Source of the DNA: Camarhynchus parvulus
Taxonomy: Eukaryota; Chordata; Aves; Passeriformes; Thraupidae
DNA length: 64,000 nt
Assembly (NCBI RefSeq): GCF_901933205.1
Contig: NC_044572.1
Coordinates: 109,814,965-109,878,964, forward strand
Reading direction: 5' to 3'
Positions 50,801 through 64,000 of this stretch are shown here, in pieces; the stretch's first letter is position 1; each line of letters begins with the position of its first letter. The notes beneath the pieces are model-generated. The model was given only the letters and a program-made list of their open reading frames with translations. It searched no databases and had not been told where the DNA came from. The position numbers were made by a program, and so were the translations under genes.

Positions 50801-53800
50801 AGACAGCAAAACAGCTGGTGAGAATATTTCTGGGAAGAAAGAAAAAATAGCGAGAACAAAACAGAAAATGAAAGCAGTATTGAATAGTGGGTCTGTGTTT
50901 AAATGGATTTTAAATTTTTTTAATCTTCTCACCTGCAGTGTTCTCTGTAAGGCAGAATCTTTTATGGCAGCAAAAAGATATTATTACCCTTCCAGAAAGT
51001 GTAGCTTTCTTGATGAAGTCCAAGACTAGGTGCAGTGGAAGCATGGTAGAGGCTCACCCTCAGAGAAGAAAATAGAAGTGAGCACAGAGGCAAAGTGTTT
51101 GCTTAAAATTTTGTCAGCCATTCATTCTGCTACTTGAATTACTAACTTTCAATATTCTTTTGCTATGTTTTCTGGCCTAGCATAATCCTTTTTCTTGTCC
51201 ATGCCTACTCAAAGTTATGTCTACTAGTGATTTCCATGTGGATCTTGTTAACATTACAACTTTATTAAAATGCAACAGCAATTTTTATGCATCTGTATTA
51301 TCTAAACAGACGTAAGCCAACAAAATCACATAAATACATATTTTGTAATGGATTTTACCACATTTTAAAAATTGTTTGGTGGCTGTTAGACAGAATTTTT
51401 GGTGATTTAAGAACCTGGAAAAGGTAGTTTGGAAAAACTGTACAAACTGGCTAAGCTGCCACAGTTGTGTTTATTGTGTGTCCTTAAGCCAGATACCCTC
51501 TGACAGCACAGAAGAGAAACTCCCTGGATGACTTTAAGAGCCTTTCTGATCTTATGTGCTCTCCTGATCAGACATAGCCAGAAATTCTGGGTGCCCTGGA
51601 AGGGCTACCTGCCTTCTGAAGTGAGAGGAGGATCATGTGGGCTGCAGAGTGGATGGTACCATTTTGGTGCTCTCTATTGGGTAGCCACTCTTGGGCTTCG
51701 TAGGGCCTTGCATGTCTTCAAAACGTCTTTTTTTTTTTTAACCTTTGCAGAGTAGACTTAAATAAAAATGGCAGTCTGAGAAAAATAATATAGAATAAAA
51801 AAGGTGAAATCTGCGTGCATCTCAAGCTTTTCATGTGTTCTGTGACAAGCTTATAAAATTAGAGAGTTGTATACTCATACATCAACCTTATGTTCATTAC
51901 TGTCATTGCATGATCAGTTGTGATCATGGTTTGTGGCAGCAGGAGGTATTACACAGACCACTGTCATGACAGGATGAGCTTGAGATACAGAAAAATGCAT
52001 ATGATGATTTGAGAGTCATCTTTTCTGTTAGCTGGTGTAAGGTGGAGGCAAGCAGTGGTGGATGTGATGAACAGATCAGCCCTATCAGGTGAAGTAGTGA
52101 AATCTGCTCATCAGGGTACCCCATCTCCAGGAGTGCATGTTGGGTGGGAGAGCAGAAGGGCTGAACAAACACAGACTGATTCTACCCTGGATTAATCTGG
52201 CAGCCTTCAGCAAACTTTAATTCAAGGACTTCCAAGGGCAGAGGTTACATTTCTGCACTTGGCAACATTTCTTTTAAAATGCACTTAAGCAAGTTTTTAT
52301 GGGAAAGGCAGTAATTTAGATTCACTTTAAAATGAGTGCTCCGGTAGTGGAAACAGGATTTGAAATAAGATTCTGTAATGCTGCTTGGCTCTGCATAGCT
52401 CATTGCCTAAACAGTATCTGAATGATGAAGCTGTGTTTAAATAAGATTCTTTAAAGGATTTTCAGCCCACATGGACATGTAACCACAATGTAGAAAACAG
52501 ATATGGATGTTTTGGTAGATACTGAAAGAGGGTGGTGGTGTAGGAATTTGGAGGTCAACAATGATAAAGAAGACATGGAAAGACAAGTGATCTGAGGATA
52601 AGGTTCTCTAAAGAAAAAAAAAAAAAAACCTCTTTCCCTGGATTTAGGGCACTGGAGTTTTTGCTCTGTACGTCAGTTAGGCAGATGTGGGGCTGTGCAA
52701 GCCAAGTCCCCTGTGTGTGCCATTCACCTCCTCAGTAGTCACCAGAGGGACTGCTAACAGTGTTAGCAGGGGATCTGACCCTCTCCTCTGGGACAGCAGC
52801 TCTGTTCTCTGGCAGGCATCCCGGGGTGCTGGAAGGCAACACGCTCTGCACAATCTCTCTGCCTTCTGACCAGAGACAGTCAGGGTCACAGACGTGAATA
52901 TTATCTTTGTGACGCTTCAAGCGAGCAAGCAGATAATATATTTTTTTTAGAGGAATGTTGCATGCAGTCAGTTGAATGTAAAAATGTCATATCAGATCTC
53001 TCAAGGGCTTGTTCCCTTGAGGGGATGTTGCGCCAGCTCACCCACCCCGCCAGTGCAGGGGCAAGGCAGGGAAGGGAGCGCTCACACATGTGCCTGCACT
53101 TCTGTGTGAATGTGCACACACATATGAGAGTCGTGAACTGGCCTCTTTTCCCTGCATGAGTCCCTGTGCCTTCCTTCTGGTGGTAGCTGAGCCAGGGAAC
53201 TCCTCTTTTTTCCTGTACCGTAGTCTGGGAATCATGCCCTGGACATTTTTTCAGCTGAGCACATTTACATACAGGAAATCAGCCCAGAGACTTCTCTTTG
53301 AACAGTATTTGTACTAGACAGTTTTGCAGTGGTTTCAGGTATGCTTCTTTTTTTTAACCAACTGATAGAGAGGAGAGTAAAGAACACAAGTAACTTTGTT
53401 TTAAAAACAGATGTATGAATACATGTCAAAATACAACATCCTAAATATATATACTTGTGGAACTTAAAGCAAAGCTGATCTGGTATCATTGTATTTATAG
53501 ATGTTTTTTTCTATGTCCTGCTTAGTGATGCAGTTGAGCAAGTTCATTTTTATTTAGGTCCATCTTGAATTGCAGATGAATGAGTGTATGAAGCAGAGCA
53601 TTAGCATCAGGAGGAGCAGTGAGAGAAGGGCCTGGCAGGACAGCTGTGGACCAGGATGCACTCCTTCGGAAAGGAGATGTAAGAGAATCTGGATGAACAA
53701 GAAGAGGACATTCTTTTAAATAAAAGATGAAATAAATACATAAGCAATCAAGGAGAGTCATGCCACCACAGCAGGATAAAAATAAAGAATTTCAGCTTAT

Positions 53801-56800
53801 ATGTGAGGATCATTATCTGGCACAAACTTGTCTCTTTTGGAGTGTAGAAGATGGTTTCTTACCACTAGTGCTTCAGCTGTAGTGGGAGAAAATATGGGTC
53901 ATTTTGCTGGCACTTGATCATTTTGTCTTTTTTGCTTCTCTCCTGGTTTTGCCTGTGATAGCCTATGACTCAACTCAAAACCAGAGGCCATTCAGATCCT
54001 GTGTACGTCATGTAAAGCCTGGGATCTTGTACAGTGATCCTGTGTTTGCTGTTATTTTAGTGAAGGTACATAGAGAGTGGAAAGTACTGAAAAGAAAAGC
54101 AAAATGCGTGGTGTTTCCTTTATAATAAGTCAGTCAGCATTCCTTCTTTAAGTTAATATTTCTCAGGTTTTCAAATCTGGCTGCAAAATCCCTGCTTCCA
54201 AAAATTGATATGCAGCTTCCAAGCCTGAGAATAGGGATGCCATCCTTTGTTAAACACCATGGGATATATTTAAGCCCTCGATTAACTCACAGTTGTTTGC
54301 TTAGGAAATGTGTGTGTAGTGGAGTTTTTTCACCCTTTATTGCATAAACATTTCTCTGGACTGGGAAATTTCACTATTGTTCTTGGAATGTCATTCTCAC
54401 TTGAAACGTCAGGATTTTTGACAGGGCCAAGATGTCTGTGATGGCACACCTTCCACCTTATGTCTCTCGCACCAGTTTTCTCCAAAATCTGTATATTTTC
54501 ACAGGTGTTTTCCCACAACTTCAAAGACTTTGTTTCTGCTTTTTTGGCAGGGGAGGGCGGGGTGCAATAGTGAGAGATACTCGTGCTCCAAAATGCTCCT
54601 CTCCTTTGGAAGTGGATTGCTTCCGCAGAGAGCTTTAACTGAAGTGATTTGTCAGAAAACTGTCCCTTGTGTGATAAAAAGTCACATTGCTGCAAGGACT
54701 CTTGCCAGTTTTCACAGATTGTTGATGGTCCTTTTTTTGGCAGGTGTGTTTGTATCAGTATTGTGGAGGTTTTATTGTGATAGTTCTTCGAGCAATGACG
54801 TGAGTTGCAATTCTGTTTCTTAGATCTCCTTAAAAAAATTCAGATCTCTTTCTTATTCTGAAAAAGTTATTCTTAGGTTTTATTTTTGTAATGATATGCC
54901 TGGTATTTTCCCACTTCTTTCAGCTTGGCTCATAGTTAGTTTTGATTGATTAGTTTTAAGAAGTTGTGTTCATATGACTGTGCAATATACAGAATTGTGA
55001 TAGGTAAACTTGGCTTTTTGGGTTGGTGGGTGTTGAAGTATTTTAAATATAATAAATAGACGCAGAGCTGTGTGGTTTTTGTTTTTTTTTTTTATTTAAT
55101 AATAAGGGCTTTCATCTTTCCACTATACCTCTAACTTTTTTCTCTCTGAAGCATAAGGCTGTTTCTTTCTAAAAATAAATATTCTTTGAAATGGAAAAGT
55201 AAACCTAGAACATGCTGGAGCTGTGTAGACTCTGAAGTCTAATGGGATCACAAAAAAATAATCCAGGGGTTCATCCATCTCATTGCATTATTGATTCTGC
55301 TCTGCTGAGTCACCAGCCTTCTTACATGAATCTGAAAAGGAAATTCAAGCACATAAGAATAGCGTGATGCAGTATGAAAACTCTCCTAAATCTGGTGTGA
55401 TCTTGTTGCTAAGTATCATTGCAACTATTCAGTGAAATAAAACAAGTCAAGTTATCAGTGATCTGTAGACTATATAAGATTTCAATATTAGAATTAGAAT
55501 TTTTTGCTTGTTCTGTACAATTATGTCTTTAAAGTAATGCAGGAATCCTAAGATTGCTCTGGATTCAGAAAAGAAAAAAACAACAATAAGGAGAATGTTG
55601 AATTTAAATGTTATTTCTCAGAATGTTTTTCCTTGCTTTGTCTGAGAGAGCTATGCCACAGAATTCACCTATGGTGATTTAATGGAGAAGATATGTGGTA
55701 TTGCATAGAAGCAAAATGAAGCTCTGAAAGTTACTCTTGTGAGTGATAACTTCAAAGTACACACACTGTTGAGGGCTGCTTTCTAACCTAAAAAGAAGAA
55801 AGGTATTTTGTTTATCGCATACAATCGGTGTTTCTGTGGCAGGCCAAGATGCTCAACTACTTGCCTTGCACAGGAGGTTTCACTTAGGTGATGTCTACAC
55901 CAGGATGTTTCAGTAAAGTTTCCACTCTGGTGACTAGCATTGCTCTCTTTTCTCTGATGACTCTTGTGAGTGGATTACTGCAGAAAGGACTTTGCCTAAA
56001 AAAGGTTTCTGTGCTACCTGGCTTATCCACGGCACCTTTACTGTTGTTGCACATTTATCAGTAGTGGCAGCAAATATAGTGAAACAAAGGATTTTTCTCA
56101 GCTCAGTAAAGCTGAAGTGGATCACAGTGGATGTAAATTTGATCTATAACATGCCTAAAGACCTGTGGAGCTCTGCAAGACAGCTTTCTCTACCAGTGGT
56201 TCAGTTACTTCCCCTCACCTGATGCTGTCCACTGAGACCTCCAGGTTGCTTGAAGCAGAGTTTGACCAGCTGAGAAGGAGTGGTCTGCTTTGCTGTTGTG
56301 CTCTGTGGCTCACAGCAAGCTCTCACTACCTTTTGTTATTCTCAGTTGTGTTACCAGAGAACCCAGAACTCCTGCTGCTTTCAGCTATTCTTCCTGTGCT
56401 GATAGCCCTGGATTTGTCTGTATAAAAAGTGACCTCACCAGAAGAGAGCAGAATTTGGTCTTGCTTCACGACCTGGCAAAGAAACAATTGAAAATGCTCA
56501 GAAATGAGTACCAGAACAAGATAGACATATAAGAACAAGTTTAATGGAAGATTTTTGGTTATTTAGTAGCTGTGCTGGCTTTTTTTTAATACTAGATTTG
56601 ATAATAAAATATTGAAGTGAAGTCAATCATATGTGTATATTGATCTGTCTTTCTGAAGTTTGCTCAGAGATAATTATTTGTTCTTGCTACTGTGCATGCA
56701 AGTGAGCATGAACTCAAGAATAGACTTGTCAAGGGTCTTTGCCAATAACAAAGGCCAAATGTCTATGGAAGAAAACTATAGTGTTCTTAATAATCTCTGC

Positions 56801-57529
56801 AAAACATTGAACAATGCATTTTAAAATGGCATTTGTCTGTTAACGTTTCTCCAGTAATCCTCCAAACCTGAACCAACCAACCAAGGACCCTGACACTCCA
56901 TACCTTGGTCAGAAATTCTTGAGTTCAAGTTCTTCATATGGCCCTCAACTTCTTGGGTGGATATTGCAGAGTTCTTCTGGTGTGAGAAGCAGCTTCTTGT
57001 GATACCTCAGGAGTGGTGACATTGTGTGTAATGGTGGCAGAGTGGCAACACTTCTCACCTTTCATCCACTGGCAGAGGAGTTGTTGGTATAAGCTGTTGT
57101 GTCAAATCTCCACGATACCAATGAAGAAAATAGAGAATTGGACACCTGTACAACACTTACAACTGTGCAAGTTTCTATTCAATTGTGTGCTGTCATCCTC
57201 ACAATCCTATGGACAGGGGAATGGTCATACTCTTAGTGCTCTAGAACTAGGGCTGGAGGAGGGACTCGGGCTCTCCTACTAGAAAATTGTAGGTAAATGT
57301 GAAGTGCACATATGAAGTGATGAACTCTAGATGGTTGTATCCAGGAAAGTGTTTTTAGTGTTTCAATATCTTCATTAATATGTCAGCTTAGTCTTCCTCT
57401 AATGATCAGAAAAATACATGGTAAAATAAGACTTGACTAGGAATGGAGTCAAAACCATCTTGATGTCACTGTAGGCATTTCTACATCAGGATTTTGGTCT
57501 TCCAGATCAAAGATATGTAGCAGAAGTGG
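38857..57529. other. SPIDR downstream intron, long featureless segment
   Basis: About 18.7 kb, mostly AT-rich, without any gene, RNA or repeat family I can support apart from the inverted repeat at 40399. A 16-T run at 39662-39677 and a 14-A run at 52615-52628 could mark tails of old retrocopies, but no recognisable body lies beside either. Mildly GC-richer patches at about 47744-48350 and 52670-53240 have paired frames on both strands and few CpGs, and resemble no protein I know. Confidence 0.5.
40399..40421. repeat. Perfect 10-bp inverted repeat, 3-nt loop
   Basis: CCACTATGGA at 40399-40408 and TCCATAGTGG at 40412-40421 are perfect reverse complements separated by AGG. It lies within a chance minus-strand frame (40170-40574) that I do not consider coding. 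Confidence 0.9.
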
Positions 57530-57975
57530 AAAAATACCAGAAAAGAGCAGCAAGAAGAGATGTATGGAGCAGCTTCCCTGTGAGAAATGGCTAGGATGAC
57601 TGGGTCTCTTCACCTTGAGAAAGCAGTGGCTAGGAGAGGATGTGATAAAGGTCTGTATTAGGAAGTACCATCAGGAAGGATGATTGTTCACTGCCTCTTA
57701 AAAACAAGAAGTGGGGGGCAGCAATGTAACCACTAGGTGACAGATCAAAAAAAATCAAAGGAAGTGGTTTCTCAGATGCGTGTAATTAGACTGCAGAGCA
57801 CGGTGGATGCTGCAGGATGTTATGGATGCCATCAGTGTACAAGTGGTCAAAAACCAGGCACATATGTTCCTGGAAGAAAAGTCTACTAAAGACTGTTAGA
57901 TACAGAGATATTACTTCTGCCTTAGGAAGTCCCTAAGCTGAAAGTTTTTGGAAGTTATCACAGAGTGTTCTGGAG
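57530..57975 (+). mobile_element. Old CR1/L3-like LINE 3' fragment, strongly diverged
   Basis: A weak but ordered match to the 3' part of ancient CR1-type LINEs. In order it shows 'cagaaaagagcagcaagaagaga', 'aaatggctaggatgactgggtctcttcaccttgag', 'aggagaggatgtgataaaggtct', 'gtggtcaaaaaccaggcacat', 'aggaagtccctaagctgaaa' and 'agttatcacagagtg-tctggagaactttcactagatgcttg'. It is far more decayed than the copies at 8150 and 29036, with internal insertions and deletions. The boundaries are approximate. Confidence 0.6.
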
Positions 57976-60900
57976 AACTTTCACTAGATGCTTGCTTTTG
58001 TTTTCATAGTCTTCAAATATTTGCTGTTTGCTGCTCTAAGCTAAAGTGCAGGGTAGGTGGGCTTCTGATCTCACACCAGGACAGTCATTTTTGTTCTCTC
58101 TAGCACTCACCACAAGTTTTAACATGATGTCATTTTCAATTTGCTTGCTTCCTTTTTTTCTCCAACTTTTAGAATCCCTCTGGCATGTCCCTGGACTTTG
58201 TGGTGGCTCCCTCAGCCACCTCAAACTCTACGTGCAGTTTAGCACTGGGTACAGAGGGAAGAAGTCATCTGAATAATGAGCTCATGGCTAGTCAGACACA
58301 AGTTGATATATGGGGTAAGCACACAGATTGGAATTCTTTCATAACATCTTGATTATGAAAAGATAACCATGATATTTATATCTCCCTAGTTACTTGTAAC
58401 ACCCTCATACCATGGGGGGAAATGTTTTTGTTCTGTTTTTAAACAACATTCCCATTTAATGTTTCATTGTGTGCAGGTTTTTTAATACCAATTGTTTTGT
58501 GTCTGACTTAGGTGTTAAAAAAGTCTCAGCATCCCAGTTGGAGTAGATTTTTAGTGAATTCTCTCGGGAGTATTATCCTAGTAAGCTCAAGTGATTGTTT
58601 ACATGCCAGTTTGTACGTAATTGCAGCCTATGAGTGGAATTTTATGTTTTGGTGGTGCCAAAGGTTAAGCCTTATCATGATGAATTTGGGTCCAGAATGC
58701 TAGCAATTTCAGGTGCTTTCTTCATAGCCAAAATGAGTGGCTGTAGAGCTCTGAGAAACTTCCCTGCTTTCCAGTCTTGGTAAAGTCTGGTATTACAGTA
58801 ATTTCCTGGAGGTGGAGGAGATTTGCTTTGATATCCATCTGTGCTTTCCTACTTCAGAAGACCTGTACATCCCCTTCAGTTAGCACACAGTGCAGCTCCC
58901 TGCAGAGGTGAGAGCGCTGGGTGTGTGGTATAATAGTGCTTAATGTTAACCACAAGCTTTTTATAGCAGAGCTCTTCTTAAATGTGAACATTTCCATACA
59001 ACTTTTTTTCATGCTACAGGGTGTCAGATTTCAAAAGGCAGCACTATGGCAAGCCAGTGGTTAGTTTATATGATTACTCTGAAATTAGTAAAATGATATA
59101 GTGATAAAAATGTTGGCTTTGTGCACTGTAATTTCTTCCTGGAGTGATTTCTTAGGTTTACAAGTAGTTTTGTTGAGAAGTACAATAGTATTTTGCAGAA
59201 AGAACTTACACTGCAATAGAAAATATTTATCTTCATTACTTGTGTTGTTTTACTGATTTTCTTAGTTTGCTTTGTACTTGAGGTTCAGTGACAAATTGTA
59301 ATAGATTGGGCTATAACAAATTATATATTTAACAGCTATATGTTCTTTTCTTTGTGTCTTGTATTCATGGAATGAGTTCTCAGACAAAATATTTTTCCAG
59401 TAGGGGGACAAAACAAGTATCTAACTATTCTATTCACAAATAAAATGCATCATTCTATAAAAGCAGAAATTTTAGCTTTTTATTGTTACATCTTCTGCAG
59501 ACCTGCTATTCTGAAGTATCAAAGCCATATTTCTTTGGAAACCTGACACAGATGAGAATTGTATATTTGCCAGATGTGACTGTGGACATTGATCTGGTTG
59601 GTTAGTGCTACTTTTCCATAGGGAAAATGGTACAATCAGCCTTGGGAACTTGTACTACAATAATCCATTGCTTTGAATAAGATAATTTCAAAGAAAGAAA
59701 TACAGCTGATTCTTGTTTTCTGTCTTTGACATTGGGGCATGGGAAGAAGTTTTGTACTGTGAAAGTGTGAGCTCAGACTTGCAGTGTCCGTGCAGCGTTA
59801 CAGCAGCAGTAAATGATGCTGATGGAGGCTCACACACATGTGGTGAGATTACTCACCCATGGATGAAAATTCTGTGTTTGGGCAATCTCTAGGCATGGCA
59901 GAAAGCAGGTCTGTCACAAATGGCTTGTTGATTTGGTATGTATACTGAGAAGATAGTTACTCTCCTTGGGTGATGGGTGGGCTGAGATTTGCCTGAACTT
60001 AAGTTTTTTTGGGGTTTTGGGAGGATTTGTTTCTTAATTATTATCATTAGCTCAATGCTCAGGCATTTCTTGGACATTTCACAGAAAAGCATTGCAAGTG
60101 CCATGCAACCCTAAGCAAGAGGTGGCATGAGCAACTTCCTCTACATTGGATAAAACAAGTGATTCCTAGGAAGTCAGGGATGGGCCCTTTATGTTGTTCG
60201 TATGGGGAATGTTTCCTCATGCTTCTGAGCAACAGTGTAAGGCTCTGGCACGCTCTTGTTCTACATGTGTTACTGCTGTGCTACTTGATGGAAGTTAAAC
60301 CTGCTTTATGCAGCAGTCACTGTTCTGAGACTTGAGAATAGCCTGTTTCATAATTACAGTGCAAGTTGTAAGAGTGTTCATTTAATGCAGTGTACTCTTC
60401 AAAAAAACCACTCTAGGTGTTATACACTTTGTAAAGGAAAAAGAGAAAAAACAGCAAAAGACAAAAGCCCTATAAAATACCCAGGGAGAGTGAACAAAAA
60501 AATATGTTCTCTAATTTAAAGTGATCTGGAGTCTTCTCGAGTTCATGAACCAGCACCGCTGTTTGATGTCAGCAGAACTGAACGGAAGCGTGTGGTTTGT
60601 GAGCTCTCTGCTGCTGTGGAGTCACAACTCCTCGCTGGCTGTGGATGGGCTGTGCAGGGCAGACCACAGTGCAAACCTGCTGATTGTTTGGCCCCAGGAT
60701 TGAGACCCTGCCTCAAATGGAAGCGTCAGCCCCTTTAGCCTGTGCCATGCTGTACGTTCTGCTGCTGCGTTCCGCATCAAGGATGGAGACAGACCACGAT
60801 AAACGTAGAAGTGGGCAAGAACGTCTGCTGCCTACTTGGCCAGATAGCCTCCATCATAGGAGGGAGGAAGAGAAAAAGCAAGCTACATTCTTGGACAGAG

Positions 60901-63900
60901 AAGCAAGCTGCTGATGGAAAAGAAAAAAAAAACAACAGTATTGCCTCATGTTCCTTTAGCATGTGACCACTTACGGCAATTGCTGATTGTCTACATACCG
61001 GGAAAAAAAAAACCCCGTAGTATAAAAAGTTCCCAGTCTCTACTTCAGGTCATTACAAAGGTCTAAAGGCAGTTATTAAGGAAGTCAATCCAACTTTTAA
61101 ATAATCCTTTGCTGAGCAAGAAAAAATCAGAGAGGACAAGGGATTGATTCAGAGGGGTTTATGATCTGTACTGAGCTTTAATTTTTTTCCATTGTGTTTA
61201 GATTAGCTGAATGAGGTGATGTCTCTCATTCTTTGAAAACTAGCTTTTTAAACTATTAGGAAGCAGATAGAAAAGAAGCAATATAAGAGAGGCCACAGAA
61301 GACTTGCAATGCCTGTTTAACACTTTATGTGTAAGAGGATTTTGCAGTGTATTCTGTATTTTAAAGTAAGGCTGCTTCTGGTTATAGAGAATCTGCAGCT
61401 GAAACAGATATTTAAAGTTGAGGTGATCAGTTATGGTGTCTCAGGGACAGGGACACATATGGGGATTGCTTGGGGAAGTTTGGGGATTTTTCTTTTCTCA
61501 CCTCTTCCAGCATGATAGGCTTTCTTTATCCCGGTCTGTACCTTTCAAACTGACAGAAAAGAATTTAAGGTATACATGTGTCTCTAACATGATTGCTTTT
61601 GTTGCAAAGAAAACAGTATGAATAATATGCAGCAGCAATGCAGAGATTTCAGTCAAAGTTCCCATTCCACAGAAAGTGCTTTTGCTGTGCAGTACTAGAA
61701 AGAACTTCTGGGAAAAGGGTTTTCATTCAATTAATTGATACTATTTTAATAATTCTCATATTGAAGAATAAAAATATCTAAAACTTGGTAATAATGTAAA
61801 TAAACAATACAATTCTTCTATATATTGTACACAAAATATAAATAATTTTATGTTTTCCATATATACATATATGTATAAAATATTTCCATTTAGCTATCTA
61901 CCTGTACACAAAACAGTGAGCTTATTATAAACTTCTTTCTTATTTCTTTCATTTCCATTGGGATTAATTTCTATTTATTCCTGGTATCTGTCCATTGAGA
62001 AATAGGGAAGATTTAAGTAGATGTATGTGAATATTTTTTTATGTAGGTGAAGAATAACTGCTAAGTCTGTGCACATCTATGCAGGTCTAAAACAAACAAT
62101 TTCTTCAGGAGAGTGTTTTTAGTGAACAAATTGCATTTAAGAAATTAGAGGCTTCTCCTGAAAGCATATTTATATTTATCTCCATTTTTGCTTTGTGGAA
62201 AAGCCAAGTAGCCAGTAGTTTATGCATTGCCCATGTAAAGATATGATGAAATAATGAGTATTTCACCAGGAAAGTTCTTGGAGATTATAAAGGTACTCGA
62301 GACATGGAATGCATAAGCCTAGCAAAATCAAGGTACACGTCATTTTGGGTAACAGTAAAACCTACCTGCCTTTAAAAAAAACCAAAAAACCTGATCACAT
62401 GTCTGCTCAGGAAAATAAAAATAAAACCATAAACCTCAAAGTTTCTGCAAATGATTTGCTGCTAACGTCAGTGGTTTTTTTTAGAGAATGAGATGTTTTA
62501 GATCAAGCAAACATTCTTCTGACATTGGTGACGTAATGGTCTCGTGTTCAGAAAGATTTCCTGTTTACTTTGGATCTGAACACAGACATCTCAAGAAAGA
62601 AGGTGCTAAAATTTTCATTACACATCTGTCTATAAAGACAGCCCAAACTGTTCTGAGATCTGTAGTAAATTTTATATACATTTCTTTCTCTAGAAAAAAT
62701 TGGGTAAGTAGCAGTTGAAAAATTTTGCAAAATCAGAGTCTCAGTTTGCTGACCAAGCTAATTCCTCAGTTTTAATCCTGTAATGCAGAAAATTATCAGG
62801 CAATGTCAGTTTGGCAGCCTTGTGAGCTATTTTCATGCTCTAAATTGGAAGTTTTGTTAACAAATGCATCTGAAGTCAAAGGACTAGGTGTCCCTTAGAG
62901 ATAACCTGCTGCTCCCCTAAATCTGGGGAGCTCACAGATGGCAATAAGGTTTCTTTATGGTGAAGTTCAGGCCTTAGTTTTATGCTGTAACTTTTCATTA
63001 ATTTTCTGTTTCAAATAATAACTTCTGTGAGTGTTCACAGTAGAAGCAACACATCTTGTTCATAATTTATATTTAAATGTATCCTTTTTTCCCAGAAGAC
63101 AGAGATCATCTGGCTGTTATTTTATTTTCCTAATTATAAAATAACAGAGATTATATTTCAAGCTTGCTGCATGTCTTCCTGTGCCTTTGAAAATATGAAT
63201 ACATCAATCTCCCTTTAGCTATCCACTCTCTAAAGAGTGAAGGAGTCTGTTGTAAAACAGACCATGGTGAAGGTCTTGTATGGACTGAGATCAGAAATAA
63301 GTATATTTGAGTGTTTCATTGTTTCATTTTGTTTTTTAACTCTGTATGGTTATATTTTGAGAAACAATGTCACAGATGTGGAAACTTGCTTCATCTCCAT
63401 AAAATAACTGCTGAACACGTTTATGACAGTGACAACACACAGGCAAGATAATATACAGCGGATTGTAGGAAAACATGGGATTGTGCTTTAACAAAAATAG
63501 AGGAGGAAGGAGCATCTTGCTGCCAGCTGCATGAGAATGGATTTGGGTTGGTGGGAAGCACTCACCAGAGGGGAATGTCCTGCAAGGGTCAGGCTGGGTC
63601 CAGTGGATCAGTGGTCTGAATTAACATGGAGCGGGTTTAATAGTCTTTCATTCATGGCTTTTACCTCACTAACTATGCAGAGTCCTGGTGCTCTGAGTTC
63701 TGTGCTGACAGCACGGAGACACCAAGCAGCACTTGTGTGAAGCCAGATGGGGCTCATGGGGCTTGGCAGCTCAGCTGGCTTCCAGGTATAACTTGTCCCT
63801 GGATGCAGTGGGTCTCCAATCGCCCAGGGCTGTGCCTGAGCTGAGACGGCTCCAAGCCAACTCCATCTGTGGCGTGGGTAATTTGCAAATTGGATAACAC

Positions 63901-64000
63901 ACCTCTGCAGTGTTTTAGTGGTAACTGTAGAAAAAGGGAGAGAGAAATGCCATGCAATACACATTTCAAAACAGTGCTTATCAGTAATTTAACTTGCAAT
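57976..64000. other. SPIDR downstream intron, last segment
   Basis: AT-rich intron, with a very AT-rich stretch of TATA-type alternation at about 61740-61900. Two locally GC-richer patches, about 60520-60900 and 63520-63860, carry chance frames without family motifs. I found no segment resembling the SPIDR region expected after the PPW end of the recognised exon (a QKLIIP-type start), so the next exon probably lies beyond 64000 or was missed. Confidence 0.45.

Overview
The window looks like bird (Aves) nuclear DNA, almost all of it intron of one large gene. Two things place it. First, there are 3'-truncated CR1 LINE copies with the typical avian tail (priming end reading like 'ttctatgattctgt') at about 8150-8335 and 29036-29487, plus older CR1/L3-like remnants at about 410-620 (minus strand) and 57530-57975. 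I saw no L1 or Alu-like sequence, tRNA, rRNA, retroviral or prokaryotic gene. Second, one well-formed vertebrate coding exon lies at 11574-11793 on the + strand. Its product matches SPIDR, the scaffold protein of homologous-recombination repair. The species cannot be fixed from this sequence.

Layout. 1-11573 is upstream SPIDR intron with two LINE remnants. 11574-11793 is the single exon I can defend, with a strong acceptor, a GTGAGT donor and phases 1/2. 11794-64000 is, as far as I can see, the downstream intron, since I did not find the expected next SPIDR coding segment. SPIDR has very long introns in vertebrates, so one exon in 64 kb is not surprising. Inside this intron two GC/CpG-rich blocks stand out from AT-rich, CpG-poor surroundings. 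One at about 22700-23650 is followed within 100 bp by a 516-bp pentanucleotide tract. The other, at about 29820-30070, holds a G-quadruplex motif, a full CRE and paired TEAD-type sites.

No operon-like or multi-gene system is present. Nearly all open frames over 60 codons are chance frames in intron, microsatellite or LINE 3' sequence. I found no clear undescribed biological system. The observations most worth checking are the two-part pentanucleotide tract beside an intronic CpG island, an upstream alternative acceptor that would bring in an immediate stop codon, the TEAD/CRE block, and several perfect short-loop inverted repeats, more than chance would predict.

All scanning was by eye. Short exons, distant regulatory elements and very old repeats could have been missed.
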